Assembly: GCF_006716745.1 (NCBI RefSeq)
Contig: NZ_VFPP01000001.1
Coordinates: forward strand, 1,488,001-1,552,000
Direction of reading: 5' to 3'
DNA length: 64,000 nt
From: Saccharothrix saharensis
GTDB taxonomy: Bacteria > Actinomycetota > Actinomycetes > Mycobacteriales > Pseudonocardiaceae
The notes under the pieces: generated by a model
What the model saw: the letters and a program-made list of their open reading frames with translations, nothing else
What the model was told of the DNA's origin: nothing
Databases searched by the model: none
Translations under genes and position numbers: made by a program
In this document: in pieces, positions 43,646 through 51,155 of the stretch
Numbering within the stretch: the first letter of the stretch is position 1
Layout: the number at the start of each line of letters is the position of its first letter

Positions 43646-43660
43646 GGGACCTACGACCCT
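43646..43660 (-). promoter_or_regulatory. DosR/DevR-like box 1
   Basis: GGGACCTACGACCCT, matching the core of the mycobacterial DosR palindrome (GGGAC, 4 bases, G, 1 base, CCC). It lies about 97 bp upstream of the start at 43549 and so could control the whole operon from 43549 to 37708. Assignment is by motif similarity. Confidence 0.6.
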
Positions 43661-43679
43661 GAGCGGCGGGTGGCGGTCG

Positions 43680-44269
43680 TCATCGGTTCTCCGCCGCGTC
43701 CCCGGAGGCCGCCACGTGCACGCCGGCGCTCACGACGCCGCGCACCGCCTCGGCCAGGGCGACGACGACCTCGCACGACTCCTCGTCGGCGAACACCGTG
43801 CCGATGTCGACGTGGCCGTCCCGGACGGTCACCGACCAGCGGCCGTTCGGGTCGTAGGCGTCGAGGCAGTCCCGCACGTCGACCGCGATGGAGGCGTCCG
43901 TGCGCGCCAGCGCCCGCACCAGGTCGTGCCGCGTCACGACGCCGACCAGCTGGGAGCCGTCCACTATCGGCCGCAGCGGACCCCGCCGTCGACCATCACG
44001 CCCGCGATGCAGCGGTCCGGCGCGGAGGAGTCCATCCCGAGGACCGGTGTGGTCAACACGTCACCCACCGGGGTGTCACCGGGGTCGCTGTCGGCGTACC
44101 GGCCGCGCAGCAGGTCGGTGTCGGTGACGATGCCGATGAGTCGCCGGTCACCGTCGACCACGGGCAGCGCCGTGAACCCGTGCGACGCCATCAACGCCGC
44201 CGCCACCCGGATCGGCACGTTCGCGGTCACCGTGATGACCGGGCTGGTCATGAAGTCCCGTGCTCGCAC
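43680..44269 (-). pseudogene. CBS-BON protein split by a frameshift in CBS domain 2
   Basis: Starting from a GTG at 44269 with AAGGAGG, the frame encodes one complete CBS domain (FMTSPVITVTANVPIRVAAAL) and the start of a second, then hits TAG at 43964 after GVMVDGGVRCGR. A GTG overlapping that stop (TAGTG) opens a second frame that resumes exactly in CBS domain 2 (DGSQLVGVVTRHDLVRAL) and adds a BON-like tail. One inserted base near 43977 would restore a single protein of about 195 residues. It may be a real frameshift, a sequencing error or a translationally coupled split gene. A weak DosR-like box is 60 bp upstream. Confidence 0.75.
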
Positions 44270-44328
44270 GGCGCACCTCCTTCGTCGTAGGAGGTCTCCG
44301 ACGTTAGGAAGGCGTTGTTCTCGTGACA

Positions 44329-44343
44329 GCGGTCAATGGTCCC
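44329..44343 (-). promoter_or_regulatory. DosR-like box 2 (weaker)
   Basis: On the minus strand GGGACCATTGACCGC; the left half fits the consensus, the right half has one mismatch in CCC. It is 60 bp upstream of the CBS start at 44269. The remaining sequence to 44560 holds scattered GGTCCC half-sites but no other feature I can support. Confidence 0.4.
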
Positions 44344-44560
44344 GGCCGGTCAGGGCCCAACGGCGGATCGTGCGCAGTGCCGGCGTCGAGTGCGGCGCGA
44401 ACGGCGCGCCACCGGAGCACTTGGTCCCGAACACCCCAGGGCCCTACCTACACGGAGGGCGCTGCTCAGGACCCACCTGGATTGATGCCCTCGTGGCGTG
44501 TCGGACGGGTGGTGAGGCGACGGACAGTGGACACCTGAACGTGAAACCACGGAGCCGACC

Positions 44561-44932
44561 ATGTCCACGCTGCTGACGACCGCCCGACACGACGCCTACG
44601 CCGGGGTGCGCGACCGGAAGCTCGCCGCCGTGCTGACCGCCGAGGACGACGCCGAGGAAACCGGGTTCAACCCGCTCGAACGCATCAGCTGCCGCATCCA
44701 CCGCCGCTGGCTGCACCAATGCGTGCACTCCCAGGCACACGTCATCGCCGTGACCGGCCACCGCTGGTGCCGCGACTGCCAGTGCCCCGCATCCGTCAGC
44801 GTCGACGAACTCACCGGCACGGTCACCGTCCGCTGCCAGCGCTGCCTGCGCACCCCGGACGGCCCCGCCACCCGCCAACTGGTGCGCTGCTGCCGCGCCA
44901 GCCTCGCCAACGCCCAGGACAGCCGGCGGTGA
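44561..44932 (+). CDS. Small Cys-rich zinc-ribbon-like protein
   Basis: A 123-residue protein with paired cysteines: RWCRDCQC and, 17 residues later, VRCQRCLR, a plausible zinc ribbon, plus CRIHRRWLHQCVH upstream. I do not recognise a named family. It starts a plus-strand gene and converges with the DUF1918 gene, stops seven bases apart. Confidence 0.75.
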   Translation: MSTLLTTARHDAYAGVRDRKLAAVLTAEDDAEETGFNPLERISCRIHRRWLHQCVHSQAHVIAVTGHRWCRDCQCPASVSVDELTGTVTVRCQRCLRTPDGPATRQLVRCCRASLANAQDSRR

Positions 44933-44938
44933 CCGATC

Positions 44939-45175
44939 TCATCGCGCCGTCGCGTCAACCGCCGCAGCCGCGCGGCGTGCCTCCTCCTCGGCGCTCACCA
45001 CATGGGCGTCCGGACCGGGAAACACCAGCGTCCTCATGTCGCTGTCCACCCAGTGCACCGGGTAGGGCGGTGAGCCGTCGGCGTGCCGCAGTTCAACCAC
45101 CTGGCCACGGCGCGTGGACGCATTCAAGGTGACACCCTCCACCACCACCCAGTCACCGACTCGTGCCTTCACCAC
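44939..45175 (-). CDS. DUF1918 domain protein
   Basis: A 78-residue SH3-like small protein of the DUF1918 type: VKARVGDWVVVEGVTL, ELRHADGSPPYPVHWVD and LVFPGPDAHVV are the family hallmarks. It starts at GTG 45175 or 45172. Such proteins recur in mycobacterial and actinomycete stress loci, and the function is unknown. The coding frame continues upstream, but that part is antisense to an ABC ATPase remnant. Confidence 0.85.
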   Translation of the reverse strand: MVKARVGDWVVVEGVTLNASTRRGQVVELRHADGSPPYPVHWVDSDMRTLVFPGPDAHVVSAEEEARRAAAAVDATAR

Positions 45176-45220
45176 GACGGTCGCCTGACCGACAAAGATC
45201 GGGGATTGGGCAGACGGCGG

Positions 45221-45430
45221 GAGCCCGCCAGTGGCCTGGACCCGATGGCTCAGCGCGAGTTCCACGCCCACCTGCGCGAATTCGTCGCCGACGGCGGGAC
45301 CGCGCTGTTCTCCTGGCACGTGCTGTCGGAGGTCGAACAGGTGGGCGTTGCGGGCGTTGACGTTCGACTTCGCCGAGCCGGTGCCCGCCGGTGCTTTCGA
45401 GACCGTCGCCGGCGTGCGGAAGGTACGAGC
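45221..45430 (+). pseudogene. Fragment of an ABC transporter ATPase
   Basis: The sequence reads [19 protein letters not shown] and [17 protein letters not shown], the Walker B/D-loop/H-loop part of an ABC ATPase (with Trp for the usual Ser before His). After a frameshift near 45350 it reads [20 protein letters not shown], the typical C-terminal tail of the same ATPase class. Walker A and the signature motif are missing. It is a relic. Confidence 0.7.
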
Positions 45431-45514
45431 AGCAGCAGCGACTCGCGCGACGAGGATTCCGACGTCGCGAGCAAGCCGTGCTCGTCCAGCTTCGACCGGC
45501 GACACGATGCCCCC

Positions 45515-45529
45515 AGGGCCGGAGGTCCC
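45515..45529 (-). promoter_or_regulatory. DosR-like box 3
   Basis: On the minus strand GGGACCTCCGGCCCT, a good match to the DosR core. It forms a pair with the box at 45573 (58 bp apart), upstream of the DUF7455-DUF1876-DUF4342 genes. Confidence 0.55.
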
Positions 45530-45572
45530 GACCGGCCGGTGCTCGTGCGTGGACCCGGATCCCGACCGGCGC

Positions 45573-45587
45573 GGGTCGAAGGTCCCT
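45573..45587 (-). promoter_or_regulatory. DosR-like box 4
   Basis: On the minus strand AGGGACCTTCGACCC, a very good match to the DosR core. It lies 55 bp upstream of the ATG at 45643. Confidence 0.6.
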
Positions 45588-45642
45588 GTACCGCTCCACC
45601 AGGGGTGGGAATGCTGGTGGACGAGAAGACGAGGAGCCCGCG

Positions 45643-45846
45643 ATGACCATCGCGCTCGACACGATCACGACCGCCTTGAACCCCGTAGTCGACCGGTGCG
45701 ACCGGTGCGGTGCGCGTGCCTGGGTGCGCGTGGTGCTGGAAGACGGGCAGTTGACGTTCTGCGACCACCACGAACGCCGGCACCGAGCCGCGCTGGAGCG
45801 CGTCGCCGTGAGGATCGAGCACCACGTCGACGTCCGCGACAGCTGA
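45643..45846 (+). CDS. DUF7455 family small protein
   Basis: A 67-residue protein with the pattern [19 protein letters not shown] and [10 protein letters not shown], a small zinc-binding-looking family (DUF7455) widespread in actinobacteria. It is first of three plus-strand small genes ending at a strong terminator. The start is fixed by the two DosR-like boxes upstream and by the end of the ABC remnant. Confidence 0.85.
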   Translation: MTIALDTITTALNPVVDRCDRCGARAWVRVVLEDGQLTFCDHHERRHRAALERVAVRIEHHVDVRDS

Positions 45847-45875
45847 CCACCGGCCACCCGAGTGGAGGAGGACCT

Positions 45876-46145
45876 ATGGGAGAGACCAAGCAGTGGAGCG
45901 TCGACATCACCATCGATGAGCACGACGACAAGACCAGAGCGAAGGCGCGCCTGCACGCACGGGACGACACCCACCTGGTCGGTGTCGGCACCGCGAGGCT
46001 GAACCCCGCCGACACCAACATCCCCGAGATCGGCGACGAACTCGCCACGGCGAGGGCGCTGTCCGACCTCGCGCACCAGCTCCTCGACGCGGCGACGACC
46101 GATATCGAGGACGTCACCCACAGGCCGGCGCACCTGACCAGGTGA
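45876..46145 (+). CDS. DUF1876 protein (Rv1738-like, probable ribosome hibernation factor)
   Basis: An 89-residue protein of the DUF1876 family: [33 protein letters not shown] and [20 protein letters not shown] are the typical blocks. The family includes Rv1738, strongly DosR-induced and structurally similar to hibernation-promoting factors. It has a GGAGGAGG ribosome binding site. It probably slows translation under oxygen limitation; this is inference from the family. Confidence 0.9.
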   Translation: MGETKQWSVDITIDEHDDKTRAKARLHARDDTHLVGVGTARLNPADTNIPEIGDELATARALSDLAHQLLDAATTDIEDVTHRPAHLTR

Positions 46146-46163
46146 CCGGAACGGAGGTTCGAC

Positions 46164-46427
46164 ATGACCGAGCAGTTGGCAGCCGGCACGATGACGCGCC
46201 TGCGCGGGGAAGCGCTGGTGCGGAAGGTCAGGGAGCTGCTGCACGAGGGCAACGTCCGGCGTCTCGTCATCAAGGACGACAAGGGGCACACCGTGATGGA
46301 GATCCCCGTGACGGCTGGGGTCGTCGCCGCGGTGGTCGCCCCCGTCGTGACCGCGGTCGCGGCGATCGCGGCCCTCGCGAGCGAATGGTCGATCGACGTC
46401 GAGCGTCACGAGCCACCGCAGACCTGA
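46164..46427 (+). CDS. DUF4342 domain protein
   Basis: An 87-residue protein with the DUF4342 pattern: GEALVRKVRELLHEGNVRRLVIKDD, EIPVTAGVVAAVVAPVVTAV as a hydrophobic segment, then a charged tail. Possibly a small membrane-associated protein. It is last in the three-gene run before the 46433 terminator. Confidence 0.85.
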   Translation: MTEQLAAGTMTRLRGEALVRKVRELLHEGNVRRLVIKDDKGHTVMEIPVTAGVVAAVVAPVVTAVAAIAALASEWSIDVERHEPPQT

Positions 46428-46432
46428 TCACG

Positions 46433-46482
46433 GGAAGACCACGGCAGGGCGGGACTCCGGTCCCGCCCTGCCGTGGTCTTCC
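46433..46482 (+). terminator. Perfect 23-bp stem terminator
   Basis: A 23-bp perfect stem (46433-46455 with 46460-46482, loop TCCG), the strongest hairpin in the window, placed six bases after the DUF4342 stop. No U-tract follows. Confidence 0.85.
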
Positions 46483-46551
46483 GCCCCTGCCCGCGACCCG
46501 ATCGGCACCCGACGATGAAGGGACAGCGACACCGACCCGGTGGAGGAGACG

Positions 46552-47667
46552 ATGACGAGCACATCGATCCGACCGTCCGTCACGACAGGGCCGCGTTTCG
46601 GTTACCTGGTCGGCGGAGTGGTCGACGTGGTCTTGGTGGTCCTGATCAACGTCTCACCGGGATGGCGGGCCGTTCCGTTCCTCACCGAAGACGCGGTCGA
46701 CGTGGTGGTGTGGGTCAACGCGGGTCTGGTCGTCGGGGTCGTCGTCAACACCACCTGCTCGCTGTTCCCCGGACGGAGGCTGGTCCTGCTCGGTGACGTG
46801 CTGACGACGACGGCGGCGCTGGCCGCGCTGACCTCCATGTCGGCGGTGTGGCCGTTCCGCCTACAGGACGCGGAGATCCCGTGGACGACGATCGCACGCG
46901 CGACGCTGACCATCGTGCTCGTCGCCGTGTCCATCGCCCTCGTGGTCCAGGTCGTCAAGCTGCTGCACGCGTTGGTGGCGCCGGACGTCCCGGTCGATCA
47001 GGGACCTTGGACCGCGTCGCACAGCCGGCATCGACGCGAAGCTCATGGCGAAGACCGGAACACGAGGAGAGAAGCCATGACAGCGATCAGCCACTCCGGC
47101 GCCACGACCGGGGCCACCGCCCGCTCGACCACCACGACGGCCACGCGTGCCGACACCGGCGCGATGGCGCTGGCGGTCCTGCGGATCACGACCGGGTTCG
47201 TGTTCCTGTGGGCGTTCTTCGACAAGTTGTTCGGGCTGGGTTACGCCACCAAGGCGGCCAACGCCTGGGTCAACGGCGGGTCGCCCACCAAGGGCTTCCT
47301 CAGCCGCGTCGCGGTCGGCCCGTTCGAGTCCACCTTCCACGCCTGGGCCGGTGCCTGGTGGGCCGACTGGCTGTTCATGCTCGGCCTGCTCGCCATCGGC
47401 ATCGCGGTCATGGCGGGCATCGGCCTGCGCCCGGCAGCGGTCGCGGGAACCCTGATGATGCTGCTCATGTGGGCCGCCGAATGGCCCCTCGCCCAGTTCA
47501 CCTCGACCGGCGAACCCAGCATGTCCACCAACCCGATCATCGACTACCACGTCATCTACGCCGTCGCCCTGATCGCCGTCGCGTTGGCCGGTGCGGGCGC
47601 CACCTGGGGCCTCGGCCGCTGGTGGGCGACCCTGCCGGTGGTCCGCGACCACGCCTGGCTGCGGTGA
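46552..47667 (+). CDS. 4-TM protein whose frame runs uninterrupted into DoxX
   Basis: From ATG 46552 (GGAGGAG upstream) the first 145 residues form a membrane protein with about four helices (LVGGVVDVVLVVLINVSPGW, VVVWVNAGLVVGVVVN and others), similar to hypothetical proteins in actinobacterial dormancy islands. There is no stop; after a charged linker (HSRHRREAHGEDRNTRREA) the frame continues through the DoxX start at 47077. Either the first gene has lost its stop and makes a 371-residue fusion, or the linker is mostly untranslated and DoxX is made from its own start. Confidence 0.6.
   Translation: MTSTSIRPSVTTGPRFGYLVGGVVDVVLVVLINVSPGWRAVPFLTEDAVDVVVWVNAGLVVGVVVNTTCSLFPGRRLVLLGDVLTTTAALAALTSMSAVWPFRLQDAEIPWTTIARATLTIVLVAVSIALVVQVVKLLHALVAPDVPVDQGPWTASHSRHRREAHGEDRNTRREAMTAISHSGATTGATARSTTTTATRADTGAMALAVLRITTGFVFLWAFFDKLFGLGYATKAANAWVNGGSPTKGFLSRVAVGPFESTFHAWAGAWWADWLFMLGLLAIGIAVMAGIGLRPAAVAGTLMMLLMWAAEWPLAQFTSTGEPSMSTNPIIDYHVIYAVALIAVALAGAGATWGLGRWWATLPVVRDHAWLR
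47001..47015 (+). promoter_or_regulatory. DosR-like box 5 inside the open frame upstream of doxX
   Basis: GGGACCTTGGACCGC lies 62 bp upstream of the DoxX ATG, within the linker of the fused frame. It supports independent transcription of doxX. Confidence 0.5.
47077..47667 (+). CDS. DoxX-like membrane protein
   Basis: A 196-residue protein starting at ATG 47077 with GAGGAG. After a Thr/Ala-rich N-terminus it has four helices typical of DoxX: LAVLRITTGFVFLWAFFDK, LFMLGLLAIGIAVMAGIG, a third around GTLMMLLMWAAEW and a fourth near IYAVALIAVALAG. The FDKLFGLGYATKAANAWVNGGSPTKGFL segment is typical of actinobacterial DoxX. DoxX proteins take part in membrane redox or oxidative-stress complexes. 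Confidence 0.82.
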   Translation: MTAISHSGATTGATARSTTTTATRADTGAMALAVLRITTGFVFLWAFFDKLFGLGYATKAANAWVNGGSPTKGFLSRVAVGPFESTFHAWAGAWWADWLFMLGLLAIGIAVMAGIGLRPAAVAGTLMMLLMWAAEWPLAQFTSTGEPSMSTNPIIDYHVIYAVALIAVALAGAGATWGLGRWWATLPVVRDHAWLR

Positions 47668-47676
47668 CGACCGCGG

Positions 47677-47707
47677 GAGCGGGCGGGCCTCGACGGTCCG
47701 CCCGCTC
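47677..47707. terminator. Hairpin after doxX
   Basis: A 10-bp stem (GAGCGGGCGG 47677-47686 with CCGCCCGCTC 47698-47707) lies between the doxX stop and the stop of the convergent antiporter gene. Confidence 0.55.
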
Positions 47708-47737
47708 TGGCACGTCCGGATGAGGAGCTCACGGCGC

Positions 47738-48910
47738 TCACACCGAGGTCCGCCGGAACCCTCGCCGAGGTGGGCCCGCGGCCGGTGAGCCGGCCCAGCG
47801 GGTGATCAGCGGTCCGGTGGTGGCCAGGACCAGCACGTAGGCGGTGACCAGCGGACCCAGTTCGGGTTGCACGGCGCCGACCAGGCCCACGATGACGATG
47901 GAGAACTCGCCGCGGGCGATGAGGGCGGTGCCGGCACGCAGTCGACCCCGGCGAGCGGCCCCGTCGCGGCCGGCGGCGTACCAGCCGGTGGCGACCTTGC
48001 CCGCCGCCCCGACGGCGGCCAGCGCCAACGCCGCCGGGAGACCGGGCAGCAGGTCGGCGAGGCTGACGGCCAGGCCGATGGAGAGGAAGAACGCCGCGGC
48101 GAACAGGTCGCGCAACGGCCCCAGCACCTGCCGGGTGCGCTCGGCCGCCTCGCCGGTGACGGTGAGGCCGACGAGGAAGGCGCCCACGGCGGCGGAGACG
48201 TCGACGTACTCGGCCACCGCCGCCACCACGAGGGTCGTACCGAGCACCCGCAGCATCAACTGCTCGGCATCGGGGTGGGCCAGCCACCGGTTGACGTGAT
48301 GACCGAAGCGGTGGGCCAGCAGGAAGGCCGCGGCGACGGCCGTCACCGCGACCAGGACGCCCAGCATCGCCTGCCACCAGGTCCCGCCCGCCACCAGCAC
48401 GGCCAGCACGGGCAGGTAGACGGCCATGGCGAAGTCCTCCATCACCAGTACCGCCAACACGGCCGGGGTCTCGCGGTTGCCCAGCCTGCGCAGGTCGCCC
48501 AGCAGGCGGGCGATGATGCCCGAAAACGACACCCAGGTCGCGCCGGCCAGCGCGACGATCCCGACGGGGTGGAAGCCGAGCAGCCACCCGGCGACCGCGC
48601 CGGGCCCCGCGCCCAGCACGAGGTCCACCCCGGCGGAGGGCACGTGGCGGCGCAGGCCGTGGGTGAACTCGGCGGTGGAGAACTCCAGCCCCAGGGTGAG
48701 CAGGAGCAGCACGACACCGATCGAGGCACCGGCTTCGACGAACCCGCCGGCCGCGGGTACCGGTGCGATACCGCCCTCGCCGAGCGCCAGGCCCGCCACC
48801 AGGTACAACGGGATCGGCGGGAGCCCGAACCGACGAGCGGCCGTGCCGAGCGCGCTGAGCACGACCAGGATGACACCCAGCTCCAGCAGCAGCGCCGGTG
48901 ACGTGTGCAC
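47738..48910 (-). CDS. CPA2 cation:proton antiporter (KefB type)
   Basis: A 390-residue membrane protein with about twelve helices, a Na+/H+ or K+/H+ antiporter of the CPA2 family. The N-terminus LLLELGVILVVLSALGTAARRFGLPPIPLYLVAGLALG and the unwound-helix region around LVMEDFAMAVYLPVLAVL are typical. No C-terminal TrkA-N domain is fused. A truncated TrkA-C subunit fragment lies six bases upstream, so it may have lost its regulatory partner. Confidence 0.9.
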   Translation of the reverse strand: MHTSPALLLELGVILVVLSALGTAARRFGLPPIPLYLVAGLALGEGGIAPVPAAGGFVEAGASIGVVLLLLTLGLEFSTAEFTHGLRRHVPSAGVDLVLGAGPGAVAGWLLGFHPVGIVALAGATWVSFSGIIARLLGDLRRLGNRETPAVLAVLVMEDFAMAVYLPVLAVLVAGGTWWQAMLGVLVAVTAVAAAFLLAHRFGHHVNRWLAHPDAEQLMLRVLGTTLVVAAVAEYVDVSAAVGAFLVGLTVTGEAAERTRQVLGPLRDLFAAAFFLSIGLAVSLADLLPGLPAALALAAVGAAGKVATGWYAAGRDGAARRGRLRAGTALIARGEFSIVIVGLVGAVQPELGPLVTAYVLVLATTGPLITRWAGSPAAGPPRRGFRRTSV

Positions 48911-48916
48911 GCGCGG

Positions 48917-49095
48917 TCAGCCCTCCATGAGCTCGACGATCCGACGCACGCCCTCGATGCCCTCGACCGTGCCGATCACCACGAGCACGTCACCCGCGCG
49001 GATGACCTCCGTCGGCATCTTCCGGACGCGCCCGAACCGGGGCTGGATCGCCTGCACGAGCGAGCAGCACAACGACGCCACCGCCCTGACCCGTG
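48917..49095 (-). pseudogene. Truncated TrkA-C (KhtT-like) antiporter subunit
   Basis: About 57 codons end with VIRAGDVLVVIGTVEGIEGVRRI, the C-terminal half of a TrkA-C domain as in the KhtT regulatory subunit. The N-terminal part is absent, and no start or ribosome binding site is visible. It ends six bases before the antiporter start, the normal operon order. Confidence 0.55.
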
Positions 49096-49132
49096 ACTTC
49101 CGGATGCGCCTCAAGCTGGCCACCTCGTCCCG

Positions 49133-49615
49133 GTGCGGGCAGAGGACGTCTACAAGGACGGGCACGGTCGGATGCACGCCACCGCGCTGGGCCTGTTCCC
49201 GGTCGCCGACGGTGAAGGCAGCGAGTTCGACCTCGGCGAACTGGTCGCGTTTCTCAACGACGCCGTCCTGCTGGCACCGTCGATGCTGCTGTGCCTGCCC
49301 GTCGAGTGGAGCGCGATCGACGACCACACCTTCGGCCTCACCCTCACCTACCACGACAACGCGGTCTTCGCGCAGGTCACCGTGGACGACCGCGGCGCGC
49401 CGCGCGAGTTCACCACCGAGGACCGCTGGGCGGACCTGCCCGAAGGACTCGTCAGGACCCGCTGGTCCACCCCGGTCGACGGCTGGTGCCTGGTCGCGGG
49501 CCGCATGCGCCCTCGTCGCGGCACGACGGTCCGGCACCTGCCCGACGGGCCGTTCGCCTACGCGCAGTTCGACTACACGAACGCGGACATCACCTACAGC
49601 ACGGCGCCTGAATGA
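49133..49615 (+). CDS. DUF6544-like protein, N-terminally truncated
   Basis: A 160-residue reading frame matching the C-terminal half of DUF6544 proteins: DVYKDGHGRMHATALGLFPVADGEG, LVAFLNDAVLLAPSMLL and HLPDGPFAYAQFDYTNADI. Full family members are about 250-300 residues, so the N-terminal half is missing; the frame is only open from 49097. It abuts the truncated TrkA-C fragment, suggesting a single deletion removed both 5' ends. It may be inactive. Confidence 0.55.
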   Translation: MRAEDVYKDGHGRMHATALGLFPVADGEGSEFDLGELVAFLNDAVLLAPSMLLCLPVEWSAIDDHTFGLTLTYHDNAVFAQVTVDDRGAPREFTTEDRWADLPEGLVRTRWSTPVDGWCLVAGRMRPRRGTTVRHLPDGPFAYAQFDYTNADITYSTAPE

Positions 49616-49655
49616 CGTACCGCTCGTCCAGCGGGGCGGGCGGTACGCCTGCCGC

Positions 49656-49687
49656 GGCCGGGAGCGGCCCACCCACCGCTCCCGGCC
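49656..49687. terminator. Hairpin between convergent genes
   Basis: A perfect 12-bp stem (GGCCGGGAGCGG 49656-49667 with CCGCTCCCGGCC 49676-49687, 8-base loop) lies between the DUF6544 and CBS-BON stops. Confidence 0.7.
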
Positions 49688-49711
49688 GGAGGGCCTCGGA
49701 CTCGGTGCGCA

Positions 49712-50326
49712 TCACCCTGCGCCGTCGTGGTCCGGCACCTCGACGCCGACCACTCCTGCCACCGCACCGGCCACCACCGTGGCTACGTGACGTTCCACAT
49801 CGTCAGCACCTTCACCCGCCAGTGTGACCACCCCTCGGGTGACTGAGATCCGCCACGGGATGCGCCCCGCCGCGACGGAGAGCTGGCGCCGCACGTCCGT
49901 CGCGATGACGTCGTCGTTCCTGGCGATCATGCGCAGGAGGTCGCGCCTGCTGACGACGCCGACGAGGACCCCGTCCCGCACGATCGGGACGGTGCGCAGG
50001 TGCTTGTCCAGCATGAGCTTGCTCAGCTCAGCCACGTGCATCCGCGGGTCGACCGCGACCACGTCGGTCACCATGACCTCCGCGACGGTTGTCGACGCCG
50101 GTGCGAGCGGTTCTGGCGGCTGTCCGTGCACGAAGGTCCGCGGGTCGGGCAGGATGCGGTTGCGCAGCAGGTCCGCCTCCGCGACCACGCCGACCAGGCG
50201 GTCGCGGCCGTCGACCACCGGCAGCGTGGTGAAGCCGTGCTCCACCAGCAGTCGCGCGGCGTCCTTGGCCGCCATGCCGGGCTGTGCGGTCACCACGGCG
50301 CGGGTCATCAAGTCCTGGGCCTTCAT
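49712..50326 (-). CDS. Two-CBS plus BON domain protein (copy 3)
   Basis: A 204-residue protein with two CBS domains (DLMTRAVVTAQPGMAAKDAARLL; EVMVTDVVAVDPRMHVAELSKLM) and a C-terminal BON-like domain (ISVTRGVVTLAGEGADDV). It resembles Hrp1-type CBS proteins of the mycobacterial DosR regulon, with an added BON. The start ATG 50326 was chosen because the CBS begins there. Confidence 0.92.
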   Translation of the reverse strand: MKAQDLMTRAVVTAQPGMAAKDAARLLVEHGFTTLPVVDGRDRLVGVVAEADLLRNRILPDPRTFVHGQPPEPLAPASTTVAEVMVTDVVAVDPRMHVAELSKLMLDKHLRTVPIVRDGVLVGVVSRRDLLRMIARNDDVIATDVRRQLSVAAGRIPWRISVTRGVVTLAGEGADDVERHVATVVAGAVAGVVGVEVPDHDGAG

Positions 50327-50487
50327 CGCGATCGTCCCCTGGTCCGGCGGTTCTCCGGCAGTGCGGCTCGGCGCGCAGTGGGCGGTCACCCCACGCCGGT
50401 TGTGTCCTCCGAAGTTCGGTACCCGCCGCGCAGGGCCGGAAACCGCCGGCGGCGGTCGGGGCATGTCACCCCGGACGACCGGGCAGA

Positions 50488-51000
50488 TCACGCCCGGCTC
50501 GTGGCGCGGATGCCCTTGGCCCAGGTCCTCGCACGGTCGATCTCACCGTCCGACAGGGGTCCGGGGGTGCCTCCCACGTAGAACGACATCGGCGCGCCGG
50601 CGGCGGCGAAGCGCAGGCGGCGCAGGCGCTTCGCGATCGCCTTGGCCGCCGAGCCCGGCAGCCATCCCACCTTGACCCTGGTGTCGAACGCGACGGCGCT
50701 GACGGGTCGGTCGGCGGGTGCGAGCGCGTCAAGCCACTCCCGCACGCCGCGACCCCGCGACACCAGCTCGCCGGTCGCCTGGTCGGCCGCCGACTCGCGA
50801 GTGGAGGCCCGACTGAGGCCGAACGCGTGCGTCGGCGCGCCGACCACGAGCAGGTCGACGTCACCGGGCAGCACGTCCGGTGCCTCCCCGACCTCCACGA
50901 CGTCGACCTGCCTGCCTTCCGCCAAGCCCGCGCGCACCGCCTCGGCGACCGCTTCGGTGTTGCCGAACATGGATTCGAAGACCACGAGTGCCCGTGCCAT
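50488..51000 (-). CDS. Flavodoxin family protein
   Basis: A 170-residue flavodoxin. The FMN phosphate loop is ESMFGNTEAVAEAV, followed by LLVVGAPTHAFGLS and a central TRESA region. It is divergent from the adh-pflB-pflA operon across a 155-bp gap containing a DosR-like box. In E. coli, flavodoxin reduces the pyruvate formate-lyase activase, so this protein may be the electron donor for PflA here. Confidence 0.9.
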   Translation of the reverse strand: MARALVVFESMFGNTEAVAEAVRAGLAEGRQVDVVEVGEAPDVLPGDVDLLVVGAPTHAFGLSRASTRESAADQATGELVSRGRGVREWLDALAPADRPVSAVAFDTRVKVGWLPGSAAKAIAKRLRRLRFAAAGAPMSFYVGGTPGPLSDGEIDRARTWAKGIRATSRA

Positions 51001-51083
51001 CGTCGGTACCGCCCTCCATCGTCACCCCACCACGCTCCTCCACCCGCGGTCCGGTCGTCAGCGGCCAACAGCCCTGCCCACCC

Positions 51084-51098
51084 GGGACCTCGGACCCT
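51084..51098 (+). promoter_or_regulatory. DosR-like box 6 in the flavodoxin/adh-pfl divergent promoter
   Basis: GGGACCTCGGACCCT differs from box 1 at two positions only. It lies 57 bp upstream of the adh start and 84 bp upstream of the flavodoxin start, so it could control both directions. Confidence 0.65.
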
Positions 51099-51155
51099 GC
51101 CCCGCGGACCGGCCCAGGTGGACGCTCGAAGTGGACGGAATTCGAGGAGGAAGCC

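Noticed and set aside
44400-44450. Further DosR-like sites around GGTCCCGAACACC and AGGGCCCTACC
   Set aside because: Only half-sites match; spacing and the second half do not fit the 15-bp core.
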